Source: PXAP01 sp964421595 | GTDB lineage: Bacteria > Bacteroidota > Bacteroidia > Bacteroidales > PUMT01 | Reading direction: 5' to 3' | Length of the DNA stretch: 64,000 nt | Assembly (NCBI GenBank): GCA_964421595.1 | Contig: CAYQXY010000001.1 | Span: 62,001-126,000 of the forward strand | In this document: piece after piece, positions 35,734 through 44,800 of the stretch | How the letters are laid out: the number at the start of each line of letters is the position of its first letter | Position numbering within the stretch: the first letter of the stretch is position 1 | Notes under the pieces: model-generated | The model's input: the letters and a program-made list of their open reading frames with translations, nothing else | What the model was told of the DNA's origin: nothing | The model's database searches: none | Program-made: the position numbers and the translations under genes

Positions 35734-36894
35734 TTACAGGTGGTGATTCAGGCTTTCCTGCAAAAACGGATGATTTACCGGAACCAGGGAAGCCCTTGAT
35801 AGAGCATACATAAAAAGCAGCATAAACAGACCTGCAAATCCGGCGAAACTCCCTATTTCGATAAACCCTATGTTAATATAGCCAATGCTGCCCGGCATAA
35901 TCTGAAGGAACAGGCTTATATAAAAGCCAAAAAGAAGAAGCACGCTTATTGAAGCAAGAACAACCCTCTTGCGGCCAATTTCATCAGACATCAGGATGAG
36001 GAACGGAATAGTCCAGTTAACAATCAACTCGGTATAAAAGAGAAAACTCCACGGTTCGTTAACCCTGTAGACATAATAAAACGTTGTTTCGGGTATATTT
36101 GCAAACCAAATAATAAAATATTGCATAAACCAGAGATAACCCCATACTATGCTCAATCTGAACAGGTATCGTGAAAAATCATTGAGATGATATTTATTAA
36201 GGGGAGCGAAGTATCCTGAATTATTGAGCCAGAGAATCATCAACACCATAAAGGCAATTGCATAATAAAAAGATGATATAATGGCCTTGAGCCCGAACAA
36301 GGTACTGAACCAATGTGAATCAATGGACATAATCCAGTCAAAAGCTGCTACCGAGAATGTCAGGGCATATACAAATATAAACACCCGTGAAAAATGCTTT
36401 AACTTTATAAACATGGCAAGCCCGCCTTCGGTGTCTTCACGCAACGAATATTTCCTGATAATATAAAGCAAAAAGCTCCAGGCACCGAAAAGCAGAAGTA
36501 CCCTGATATAAAAGAAAGGGATATTCAGGTATGGCGCCTTGTGAGCTATCAGGTAATCTTCTTCCGTTATTCCCGGAACCGCCCATTCATATATTTCCCT
36601 TACCCCGGCAAGCATTATCAGCATAACGACAAAAGCAACAGGAACATAGGAAGTCATGGCCTCAGGTATTCGCTTGAACATGGTTGACCAGCCTGACTCA
36701 GTTACATATTGTATGGATATAAAAAACAATGCCCCCAGTGCAATTGAGAGAAAATAAAAGTTATTCAGCAAAATGCTGGCCCAGGTTCTTGAAGAATCTG
36801 TAATAAAGCCAAAAATCAATGCCAGTAACCCTGCAGCAATTAATACCATGGCAAGTATTCTGGCCTTCTGAGGAATTTCGAATGTATCTCTCAT
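35734..36894 (-). CDS. actF: Alternative complex III subunit ActF
   Basis: The 386-residue, about 10-helix membrane protein resembles the C-terminal half-type quinol subunit of alternative complex III (motifs around FDWIMSIDSHWFSTLFG and WGYLWFMQYFIIWFANIP). ActF is related to NrfD/PsrC proteins but is less well conserved and lacks the cofactors. I start at the ATG 36892-36894 (MRDTFEIP), as the longer frame reads into actE. It is the last gene of the act operon. Confidence 0.9.
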   Translation of the reverse strand: MRDTFEIPQKARILAMVLIAAGLLALIFGFITDSSRTWASILLNNFYFLSIALGALFFISIQYVTESGWSTMFKRIPEAMTSYVPVAFVVMLIMLAGVREIYEWAVPGITEEDYLIAHKAPYLNIPFFYIRVLLLFGAWSFLLYIIRKYSLREDTEGGLAMFIKLKHFSRVFIFVYALTFSVAAFDWIMSIDSHWFSTLFGLKAIISSFYYAIAFMVLMILWLNNSGYFAPLNKYHLNDFSRYLFRLSIVWGYLWFMQYFIIWFANIPETTFYYVYRVNEPWSFLFYTELIVNWTIPFLILMSDEIGRKRVVLASISVLLLFGFYISLFLQIMPGSIGYINIGFIEIGSFAGFAGLFMLLFMYALSRASLVPVNHPFLQESLNHHL

Positions 36895-36919
36895 TTCAAT
36901 AATTATATCTGGTAATAAA

Positions 36920-37525
36920 TCAGTCTTCCTGTAATTGCTGCCCCTGTAATTCAACTCTTATATAATTAATGGCTCTCCATCTGTCTTCAGGGAGAATAAG
37001 AGTACCATGTTCAGCCATTACTCCGAAACCAAGGGAAATTACATGATAAATATTCCCATCCGGCAATTCTCTGGCCGTTTCATCTATTAACGATGAAGGT
37101 GGTACAAGGTATCTCCCCGATGTAAATATATGACCCAGTCCGTCGCCTTTTTCACCATGGCAAACCATGCAGTAAACAGAATAAACCTGGCTTCCCCTCT
37201 CTACTACCTGCGCTGTAGCGGGAAACGGGTTCAACAGTTCCTGCCCCGCCCTTTCACGGTCTTCGTCAGTCCTCTCGTACTGAAAAGGGATCATATTTCT
37301 CGGAATGGTGCCTTCAACAGGTGGCTGCATAGTCTTTCCGTCTTCAAGAACCGGGTTATCTGACCATGTCTGGTAAGCAGGAGAATAAAACATATCAGGG
37401 AAATAATCCCATCCGGGGTCGTTGGCACCCCGGTTGCATGAAGCAAATATCATTCCTGCGATAAGCATTATATATATTCTGCAGCCAAATAAACTTTTTC
37501 TCCCTGTATTTATATTAGTTTGCAT
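36920..37525 (-). CDS. actE: Alternative complex III subunit ActE, monoheme cytochrome c lipoprotein
   Basis: A 201-residue protein with lipobox (MIFASCNRG) and one heme motif CMVCH (YCMVCHGEKGDG). ActE is the outer cytochrome c of alternative complex III, which passes electrons toward the oxidase. The start ATG 37523-37525 follows the actD stop at 37548 by 22 bases. An upstream TTG at 37558 in the same frame would overlap actD. Confidence 0.92.
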   Translation of the reverse strand: MQTNINTGRKSLFGCRIYIMLIAGMIFASCNRGANDPGWDYFPDMFYSPAYQTWSDNPVLEDGKTMQPPVEGTIPRNMIPFQYERTDEDRERAGQELLNPFPATAQVVERGSQVYSVYCMVCHGEKGDGLGHIFTSGRYLVPPSSLIDETARELPDGNIYHVISLGFGVMAEHGTLILPEDRWRAINYIRVELQGQQLQED

Positions 37526-37547
37526 AGATCCAAAATTATGATTGCGG

Positions 37548-38063
37548 TTATCTTTCAACTATTTCAACAGCGCCATTTTCTTTAAGTATTTCCTTAGCCT
37601 GTGACCATCCGTCTTCACTTATTCCTTCATCCTGTCCGAGCGATATAATAAATTTATCATCTGATGCACGTGCAAACTGCTCATCAGCATCCTTACCCGG
37701 ATATAATCCTGTTCGGACCTGAAATACAGCCACTGTACCTGCGAAAGTCAGCAAAATGGTAAGAAGATAAATGACCACTACAAATGAGGGGAACGAAAAG
37801 ACTGGTTTCCCTCCGTAAAGAATTGGGTAATCAATAACAGCTGTATAATACAGAAACAAAAACACAAGAACAACGGCACTTGCTCCGGCAAAAACTGAGA
37901 AGTATGGCAGTCGGCTCTCCCTGCCCAGAAGTTTTAATACATCATGCACGGGGAAAGGCGTCCACGCATCCCTGATGGGAATGTTTTTTTCCTTTAGTTT
38001 TCCAATAGCACTGACCAGATCTCGGTCATTGTTAAACACTGCCAGCATATTAGTTTGATTCAT
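37548..38063 (-). CDS. actD: Alternative complex III subunit ActD
   Basis: A 171-residue membrane protein with LAVFNNDRDLVSAIGKLKEK near the N-terminus and two helices (about 60-80 and 95-117), as in ActD (DUF3341-type). Function in the complex is structural. The start ATG is immediately preceded by ATTCGG, the end of repeat copy d, which fills the space back to the actC stop. Confidence 0.92.
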   Translation of the reverse strand: MNQTNMLAVFNNDRDLVSAIGKLKEKNIPIRDAWTPFPVHDVLKLLGRESRLPYFSVFAGASAVVLVFLFLYYTAVIDYPILYGGKPVFSFPSFVVVIYLLTILLTFAGTVAVFQVRTGLYPGKDADEQFARASDDKFIISLGQDEGISEDGWSQAKEILKENGAVEIVER

Positions 38064-38190
38064 CCGAATATAGTGTTGTTATCATGTTTAATATAAGTAA
38101 AACAATATCCATGTCACGTGGTTGCCACGGATCGATCACCCATGGATTATTAGCCTCTTTTTGTATGCCCCGGTTCGTGAGTGATTCATC
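38064..38190 (+). repeat. Dispersed intergenic repeat, copy d (between actC and actD)
   Basis: The clearest full copy. In order: CCGAATATAGTGTTGTTATC, ATAAGTAAAAC, CACGTGGTTGCCACGG (about 38115-38130), ATCGATCACCCATGG, TTATTAGCCTC, then CCCCGGTTCGTGAGTGATTC (38169-38188). The left end touches the actD start codon and the right end overlaps the actC stop codon (TGA, 38189-38191). It therefore forms the whole actC-actD spacer. Confidence 0.8.
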
Positions 38191-39559
38191 ATATATCAGA
38201 TTTTTCATCATCCGGTTTATGCCCGGTAAGTCCCTTAACTTCAGAGATGGCTATCATTGGAATAAAGCGTATAAATAAAAGCATGCCAGCCGAAAATATA
38301 CCAAAAGTACCTACATAAACCCCAATATCAACGATTGTCGGAGAAAAACTAACCCAGCTTGAAGGCAGGTAATCCTGGGCAAGCGATGATATAAGGATAA
38401 TATATCTCTCGAACCACATCCCTATATTGATAATTATTGAAATTGCAAGCATCCAGTTAAGGCTGGTCCTTATTCTCCGGAACCAGAAAAGTTGCGGTAT
38501 CACTGCATTACATACAACCATTATCCAGAAACCAGACGAGAAATTTCCTGTCGCCCTTGACTTGAAAAAAGTAAAGATCTCATAGGTGCTTCCGGAGTAC
38601 CAGGCAATAAAAATTTCAGTCAGGTAAGCCAGTCCGATAACCATACTTCCAAATATCAATACCCTGGTAATCGAATTAAGATGCCTGTCAGTAATAAAGT
38701 CAGTCAGCGAAAAAGTTTTTCTTATAAGGATCATAATTGTCAGAACCATCGCAAATCCGGAAAATATTGCACCAACGAAAAAGTAAGGAGGCAGGATAGT
38801 TGTATGCCAGCCCGGGATAACAGAAACAGCGAAATCAAGAGCTACGATTGTATGAACCGATACTACCAGCGGAGCTGCCAGTCCGCCAAGCACCTTCGAT
38901 AACGCCTCATAACGAACCCAGTTCTGCACTGAACCTACCCAGCCCATACTGAAAAACCCGTAAATTCCTTTTTTAACTTTTGAAGTCGCCCTGTCTCTCA
39001 GAGTGGCAAGATCGGGAATCATCCCAAAATACCAGAGAGTAAGTGAAAGCAGAAGATATGTCGAAATTGCAAGCACGTCCCAGAAAAGCGGTGAATTGTA
39101 GTTTACCCATAGCGGACCTCGTGTATTGGGATAAGGCATAATAAAGAATATTAACCAGATACGTCCAAGGTGCAACGCCGGGAACAGCCCTGCGCACATT
39201 ACGGCAAACACTGTCATAGCCTCTGCTGTCCTGTTTATGGCCGCAGTCCATTTAGCCCTGAAAACAATCAGGAATATAGTGAAGGCAGTACCGGCATGGC
39301 CTATACCTATCCACCACACAAAATTTATAATATCCCATCCCCATCCTATGGAATTATTCAACCCCCATGTACCCAGGCCTTCTGTTACCGTTACATACAT
39401 TGCCCATAGTCCGAATAATAATGCCAGGGTGGCAATGGTCATTGCAATATACCACCAGGTGGCAGGGCTTCTGTCTGTAGGGCCGGCTATATCACTTGTC
39501 ACCCGGGAAAAGGATTTGTTTCCCGTTACAAGGGTGGGTCGGACTGCAGTGTTATACAT
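38189..39559 (-). CDS. actC: Alternative complex III subunit ActC (quinol-oxidising NrfD-like)
   Basis: The 456-residue protein has about ten membrane helices and NrfD/PsrC family features (WWIGIGHAGTAFTIFLI, FVWWIGIGH, HLGRIWLIFFI). ActC contains the quinol-binding site of alternative complex III. The stop TGA at 38189-38191 lies within the end of repeat copy d. It starts at an ATG 5 bases after the actB stop. Confidence 0.95.
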   Translation of the reverse strand: MYNTAVRPTLVTGNKSFSRVTSDIAGPTDRSPATWWYIAMTIATLALLFGLWAMYVTVTEGLGTWGLNNSIGWGWDIINFVWWIGIGHAGTAFTIFLIVFRAKWTAAINRTAEAMTVFAVMCAGLFPALHLGRIWLIFFIMPYPNTRGPLWVNYNSPLFWDVLAISTYLLLSLTLWYFGMIPDLATLRDRATSKVKKGIYGFFSMGWVGSVQNWVRYEALSKVLGGLAAPLVVSVHTIVALDFAVSVIPGWHTTILPPYFFVGAIFSGFAMVLTIMILIRKTFSLTDFITDRHLNSITRVLIFGSMVIGLAYLTEIFIAWYSGSTYEIFTFFKSRATGNFSSGFWIMVVCNAVIPQLFWFRRIRTSLNWMLAISIIINIGMWFERYIILISSLAQDYLPSSWVSFSPTIVDIGVYVGTFGIFSAGMLLFIRFIPMIAISEVKGLTGHKPDDEKSDI

Positions 39560-39564
39560 ATCAA

Positions 39565-42519
39565 TCAGCTTTGTTTATTCTTTACTTTAGTTAGATAACC
39601 TACTGAAGGCAGGGTGTGCAGCTCCTCCAGCAGATGATAATTCCGTTTGTCCAGGAAAAGTTTATAGATACGGCTGTTCTTGTCGGCTAAATTTCCGAAG
39701 ACGATTGCATTCGAGGGACAGGTCTGTGCACACGCAGGCATAACTTCATCTTCCCGCAATACCCTGTTCTCAGTTTTTGCCCGTATTTTTGCTTCCTGTA
39801 TTCTTTGAACACAAAAAGTGCATTTTTCAACAATACCTCTTTCCCTGACTGTTACATCAGGATTAAGAACCATTCGTCCAACATCGTCATTCATATAGTT
39901 ATTGAACTTGTCACTTCTGGTATAATTAAACCAGTTGAAGCGCCTTACTTTATAGGGACAGTTATTTATGCAGTATTTTGTGCCAATGCAGCGGACATAA
40001 GCCATCTGGTTAAGTCCTTCGTCACTGTGATTAGTTGCTGCTACCGGACATACATTTTCACAGGGGGCATTATCACAATGCTGGCACAAGACGGGCATAA
40101 AATGAACATCGGGATTGTCGCTGCTGCCCGAATAATACCTGTCCGTTCTCATCCAGTGCATGATCCTTCTTCTGTAAACCTCCTCCTTCCCGATAACGGG
40201 AATATTATTTTCTGCCTGGCAGGCAATAACACATGAGCTGCAACCATTACATGCATTAAGGTCTATTGCCATACCCCAATGAAGTCCGTCATATACCACC
40301 TCTTCATAAAGAGTATACTTATGATTCAGGATATTCTGCCGCATTTCATTCCCTGCAGAAGGGTTGTTCCTGTATTGCTCAAGTGTTGTTTCTCTTACAA
40401 TTGCCCTGCCTTCCATGGAATGGTGGGTCTGGCTAAGGGCTATCCTGTGTTTTTTGCCGGTCTTCTCCATTGATGAAAGCAGACTTCTGTAACTAATGCT
40501 CCCGTTAATATATCCTGCCTGACGAACCACATTCACACCTGTCCCCTCTGCTACCTTTCCTCCCACAGTACGTCCATATCCCATAGCAACCGAAACGGTG
40601 CCGGAAGTCTGTCCGGGCTGAACAAGAACCGGTACCTCAATGCTATCGTTTATTAAAACCATATCGCCGGTCTCAAGCGAATAGGAAGCTGCGTCTGAAA
40701 CTGATACCGCCAGAAAATTATCCCAGCATACTTTTGATATCGGATCAGGTAGTTCCTGAAGCCACGGATTATTAGCATGCTTTCCACTTCCAATAGCAAC
40801 TGACTGAGTTATTTCAAGTTCAAAAATACTTTCGGGAGCTGTACCGGCAACAGCAGCTCCGGGCATACCATCTGAATACTGAACATTGAATTGCGGTTGC
40901 TGGTCTGTTGATGGGGGACCGGACCATATGCCTTTCTGAAGCGTTTCAAGCCACAATATGCTTTCTGATGTTCCGGAATCAGGCAAAATATTATTCAGCC
41001 AGAATTCCTTCAGTCTTTCAGAATAACTCTTTTCGCTACCGTTCCATACCAATAAACTGTCCTGCATCTGCCTTGTATTTCCCAGTGGCCTGATAACGGG
41101 CTGTTGAAGACTATACTGCCGGCTTACCGGCTCTGCATCCCCCCAGGATTCGAGGTAATGATGATCAGGACATATAAAATCACACAATTCAGCTGTCTCA
41201 TCCGGTGCCCCGGCTAAAGATACCTTCATCGAAACTTTTTCCATTCCGGCCGCAAACCCCTCGCCCAGCGGATGATCAAAAACAGGATTAACATTATGGA
41301 TCAGGAGGGCAGATACCTCACCTCTCTCCATTTCATCAATAAGTGACAATATTGCAGCATCATCGCCCTGGCGAAGATTAACCGGATTTGAAAGATCAAG
41401 TGTATTTCCATAATTTCCAAGGGCATGGTTAATAGCATTTACCAGCACCTGATCGCCTGTTTCATTACTGCCGCATACAACCAGTGACCGGCCGATTTTC
41501 TCAAGCAGCCTTGCAGCCAGGCCATCGAGAATATCAGCATAATGTGGCGTTGAAGACGGATTATTGCCCTTCACCTTCTGGAGAAGATATTCCAGTGCAG
41601 GATTCACCTCCGAAGGTTTAATCTGGATGCGTTCATCTGCATTGGCTCCTGTAAGCGAAAGGCCACTTTCAAAATGAATATGTTCTGACATTTCCGGATT
41701 GCCTTCAGTAACAATCCTTCCGGAAGCATATTGTCGTGCAAAACTTACAGGCAGTAACCAGGTTCCGAGGAAATCAGCGCCAAAACTTACAATTATTTCA
41801 GCCCTTTCAAAATGAATCGAGGGTATGGCCCTGGTTTCAAAACAAAGCCTGTTTGCCTCGAGAGGCGCTGAGAAAGAAAGCGGATCATACTGCACCCATT
41901 TTGAACCGGGATGCCCGTTAATAAAATCGTCTATAATTTCCCGGGTAGAAGGGCTGATTACCGTTCCTGTAAGCAGAACAATATTACCATCCATTCCCTG
42001 CGATGCAAAAAGACCTGCCCTTATCCTTTCATCGGCATCATCCCAGCTTACAGGATTTTTATTCTCCAGCGGCGACCGGTAGCGGGCTGTATCGTACAGC
42101 TCCAGAACTGAGGACTGTACCCGGGCTGTTGCGCCGCCGGCCGAAATTTCCGACAGGTCATTGCCCTCAATCTTAATTGGCCGGCCGTCACGAACTTTAA
42201 CTATAATACTTCCGTAATCATCACCATCAAAAAAGGTGCTGGCATAATAATTAGACTCACCAGGGATTACCTCCTCAGGCTTGAACAAATAGGGTATTGC
42301 CTTTTGCACGGGTCGTTCACATCCGGCAACCAGGGCTGTTGTTGCAATGCTGAATCCGCAAATTTTCAGGAAGTCACGCCGGGAAGATGATAAATTCGCC
42401 GTGTCGCCCTCTACCAGGTCGCGTATCTCATTCCTGTCAATATCCTGATAATCTTCGAGATAATCTTTTTCAGGGCTGCTTTTGAGCTCTTCTAAACTTT
42501 TCCAGTATTTTTTATCCAT
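39565..42519 (-). CDS. actB: Alternative complex III subunit ActB, Fe-S molybdopterin-fold lipoprotein
   Basis: A 984-residue protein. The N-terminus has a Tat-like SRRDFLK (residues 46-52) and lipobox LVAGC (C67), known in related complexes as a lipid-modified cysteine. A molybdopterin-oxidoreductase-like domain without cofactor ligands covers most of the sequence. The C-terminal ferredoxin part carries clusters in CNGCSSC, CQHCDNAPCENVCP, CIGTKYCINNCP and CTFC...CAQTCP. It carries electrons in alternative complex III. I use the ATG at 42519 (MDKKYWKSLEEL), which fits homologues. An ATG at 42537 would overlap actA by 13 bases. Confidence 0.95.
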   Translation of the reverse strand: MDKKYWKSLEELKSSPEKDYLEDYQDIDRNEIRDLVEGDTANLSSSRRDFLKICGFSIATTALVAGCERPVQKAIPYLFKPEEVIPGESNYYASTFFDGDDYGSIIVKVRDGRPIKIEGNDLSEISAGGATARVQSSVLELYDTARYRSPLENKNPVSWDDADERIRAGLFASQGMDGNIVLLTGTVISPSTREIIDDFINGHPGSKWVQYDPLSFSAPLEANRLCFETRAIPSIHFERAEIIVSFGADFLGTWLLPVSFARQYASGRIVTEGNPEMSEHIHFESGLSLTGANADERIQIKPSEVNPALEYLLQKVKGNNPSSTPHYADILDGLAARLLEKIGRSLVVCGSNETGDQVLVNAINHALGNYGNTLDLSNPVNLRQGDDAAILSLIDEMERGEVSALLIHNVNPVFDHPLGEGFAAGMEKVSMKVSLAGAPDETAELCDFICPDHHYLESWGDAEPVSRQYSLQQPVIRPLGNTRQMQDSLLVWNGSEKSYSERLKEFWLNNILPDSGTSESILWLETLQKGIWSGPPSTDQQPQFNVQYSDGMPGAAVAGTAPESIFELEITQSVAIGSGKHANNPWLQELPDPISKVCWDNFLAVSVSDAASYSLETGDMVLINDSIEVPVLVQPGQTSGTVSVAMGYGRTVGGKVAEGTGVNVVRQAGYINGSISYRSLLSSMEKTGKKHRIALSQTHHSMEGRAIVRETTLEQYRNNPSAGNEMRQNILNHKYTLYEEVVYDGLHWGMAIDLNACNGCSSCVIACQAENNIPVIGKEEVYRRRIMHWMRTDRYYSGSSDNPDVHFMPVLCQHCDNAPCENVCPVAATNHSDEGLNQMAYVRCIGTKYCINNCPYKVRRFNWFNYTRSDKFNNYMNDDVGRMVLNPDVTVRERGIVEKCTFCVQRIQEAKIRAKTENRVLREDEVMPACAQTCPSNAIVFGNLADKNSRIYKLFLDKRNYHLLEELHTLPSVGYLTKVKNKQS

Positions 42520-42524
42520 CTTAT

Positions 42525-43898
42525 TTAATAGTGACATTTCATGCAATCAGTCCCGCCGATCTCCCGTGCAGTTACAAGGTCTATCCTGCCTTCACGCAAA
42601 TCGTCCCGTAAGAGCATGTAATCAGAATAAAATTCATTTGCGAAAATATCTACTTCATTGGTACGATGACAATCCAGGCACCATCCCATTGAAAGATCAT
42701 TTACCTGTACCACACGATCCATTTGCTCAACCTCGCCGTGGCATTCGGCACAGTCGAGTCCGGCAACACCGACATGCTGGGCATGTGAGAAATGCGCATG
42801 GTCAGGAAGATTATAAACCCTGACCCACCTAACCGGCATTTCGTTATCATATGCAGCAACTAGTTTATTGATTTCGAATCGTCCTGAATTTGTCCCTTCC
42901 CGCACTATAATATGGCAGTTCATACAGTGGGCAGCAGAAGGTATTCCGGCAGATTTGGAATATTCGGCAGTATTGTGGCAATAAAGACATTCTGTCTGGT
43001 TATCATTAACATGGACCGCATGTGAGAATTTAATTGGCTGATCAGGTTCATAATATTGCGAACGACCCAGGGCAATCGCTTCGTAAGAAATCATATCGAC
43101 TATAAAAAATCCACTACCCAGAATTATTACCAGATGTACCAGTTTGAAGGGAATTTTTTTGAATATTGTAAGATCGGCCAGGGCACCCATAAAAATAACC
43201 AGTAAGCCGATAAATATCAATGTATTGGTAATTACAGGCCGTTCTGTTGTCTCATCAGCAGCATAACTATCCATAAAAGCCTTTATCTGAAAAAAATCAC
43301 CATCAGATATATCATATCCTTCATGTACCTCCATCATTTTTGCTGTTACAGGAGACATTACTACTGACCTCAGGGCAGCAACATCCCTTTCTCTGTTTGC
43401 GAGCGATATTTCATAAGCCGACGGATTCCAGTTAAATGTATCTGAAATGCCTGTATAATGGCAGGAAGCACATGAGGCTGCGTCAGCACCGAGAGGCAAT
43501 AATCCTCTGAACAATCTCTCACCTCTTTTGATATCATCTGAAGTAACGGGCCTTACCACTGATTCATCTTCCTGAGTTACCGCAATATCATTTCCGGTGT
43601 CAGCATCAGCCTCTGTTTCAGTAACAGGTTCTTCTGGTTCAGCCACATCTTCTTCTATCGCCGGATCCTGTCCTTCTGTTTCAGGATCCTGACCTTCTGT
43701 TTCAGGATCCTGACCTGCACTTCCGGCCTCCTGACCTACTGCTTCCCAGGCCAGATCTTCGGTATTCTGAATCCTGTCACTGGTTGCGGCGGCTGAAATC
43801 TGAAAATTTGACAGAGAAAGACTGATTAAAACAAAAAACATGCAAAACAAAAATAAACGTTTGCATGATCTGCTGAATATACCGGGTCGATTTTGCAT
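42525..43898 (-). CDS. actA: Alternative complex III subunit ActA, hexaheme cytochrome c (N-terminal extra heme domain)
   Basis: A 457-residue protein with signal peptide or anchor (residues ~12-35), six CxxCH motifs (C143, C304, C325, C383, C407, C452 as first cysteine) and two helices at about 224-244 and 254-274. Usually ActA is pentaheme. Here the first motif (CASCH, in a small cytochrome-like domain of residues ~120-215) is separate from the five-heme block and is preceded by an acidic low-complexity linker with DPETEGQ repeats. The start ATG at 43896-43898 fits the signal sequence; the frame is open to 43964. It is the first gene of actABCDEF. Confidence 0.92.
   Translation of the reverse strand: MQNRPGIFSRSCKRLFLFCMFFVLISLSLSNFQISAAATSDRIQNTEDLAWEAVGQEAGSAGQDPETEGQDPETEGQDPAIEEDVAEPEEPVTETEADADTGNDIAVTQEDESVVRPVTSDDIKRGERLFRGLLPLGADAASCASCHYTGISDTFNWNPSAYEISLANRERDVAALRSVVMSPVTAKMMEVHEGYDISDGDFFQIKAFMDSYAADETTERPVITNTLIFIGLLVIFMGALADLTIFKKIPFKLVHLVIILGSGFFIVDMISYEAIALGRSQYYEPDQPIKFSHAVHVNDNQTECLYCHNTAEYSKSAGIPSAAHCMNCHIIVREGTNSGRFEINKLVAAYDNEMPVRWVRVYNLPDHAHFSHAQHVGVAGLDCAECHGEVEQMDRVVQVNDLSMGWCLDCHRTNEVDIFANEFYSDYMLLRDDLREGRIDLVTAREIGGTDCMKCHY
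43663..43716. repeat. 21-bp tandem repeat inside actA
   Basis: Two full units and part of a third of a 21-base repeat beginning GGATCCTGACCTTCTG (unit 1 at 43663-43683, unit 2 at 43684-43704). It encodes the DPETEGQ repeats in the linker before the first heme domain. It is in-frame, so copy-number change would alter linker length without breaking the gene. Confidence 0.8.
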
Positions 43899-44131
43899 CA
43901 CTACTTTATAAGTAATATTAAAAAAGCCCCTGTAACACATTATTCCTGGAAGTATTACAGGCACTCTTATTCAAGGATATTTGAAATTATTGATAAATAT
44001 ATAAAATTAAATAATTATCAATCCAAACGAAAATCAGTTTCTTAATAATTTAGAATAAGAATTAATCTACATGTTTGAATATGGATATTATTCAATTTTC
44101 TGAATTGGCTGGAATAGAGGGGGTTAGGTTT

Positions 44132-44755
44132 TTAGTTGCCGTAAAATATATGAACAAATCCGTTCTTGTTATACTCAGGTTCAGAAGATGTAATAACATA
44201 ATAATAAACACCCGGACGAACTCTCAGTCCGGCAGGAGTTTTGCCATCCCAGTTAATTACAGGAGAGGTGTGTTTGTAAACTATGCTTCCGCTCCTGTCA
44301 AATATTGTAATATTAAGCGGCGTAACTCCATTCGATCTGACAATAAAAGAGTCATTGTAGCCATCTCCATCAGGCGTAAAAACATTGGGCACCTCAAATG
44401 TATCTGAAACCGTTACCTGAATATTGCCAGTGAAACTAAGCAGTGGATTGCTGAGGTCAGTAACTGTGATTACTACAATGTAAGTTCCTGCCATCGGATA
44501 ACTATGCATTATTACAGGGAGGTTTCCGGTCATACCATCACCAAAGTCCCATTCGAACCGGTAATTGAGAGTATCCTGCATTGTGAAGTGAACCGGCGAA
44601 CCTGCTCCCGACTGGTAATAGCTTCTGAAGGTTACCGAAAATGAAGAGAGATTATCAATCTGATAATCGGCTGAAACTTCATCGATCTGAGCATTAACCG
44701 ATACAAACGGGGCAATCAGGCAAAACAGAATCAGAACAGGCAGAAGTTTCTTCAT
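44132..44755 (-). CDS. PKD-domain protein with T9SS type B sorting domain
   Basis: A 207-residue protein with a signal peptide (MKKLLPVLILFCLIAPFVSVNA), a PKD-like beta-sandwich (about residues 28-110, with FEWDFGDG and VITVTD) and a C-terminal gliding-motility/T9SS type B domain: NVFTPDGDGYNDSF, ITIFDRSG and a final VRPGVYYYVI. It is exported through the type IX system and probably anchored on the surface. There is hardly any domain other than the sorting domain, so it is a very small T9SS cargo. Its function is unknown. Confidence 0.85.
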   Translation of the reverse strand: MKKLLPVLILFCLIAPFVSVNAQIDEVSADYQIDNLSSFSVTFRSYYQSGAGSPVHFTMQDTLNYRFEWDFGDGMTGNLPVIMHSYPMAGTYIVVITVTDLSNPLLSFTGNIQVTVSDTFEVPNVFTPDGDGYNDSFIVRSNGVTPLNITIFDRSGSIVYKHTSPVINWDGKTPAGLRVRPGVYYYVITSSEPEYNKNGFVHIFYGN

Positions 44756-44800
44756 ATAGTGACATATTTGACCAGATGGTTTTAAAACACCCGCAATTTA

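Noticed and set aside
38110..38130. CACGTG-centred sequence as a parS site
   Set aside because: The known parS consensus is a 16-bp palindrome (TGTTNCACGTGNAACA-type). Here only the CACGTG centre matches, and the same bases occur in other repeat copies, so they belong to the repeat.
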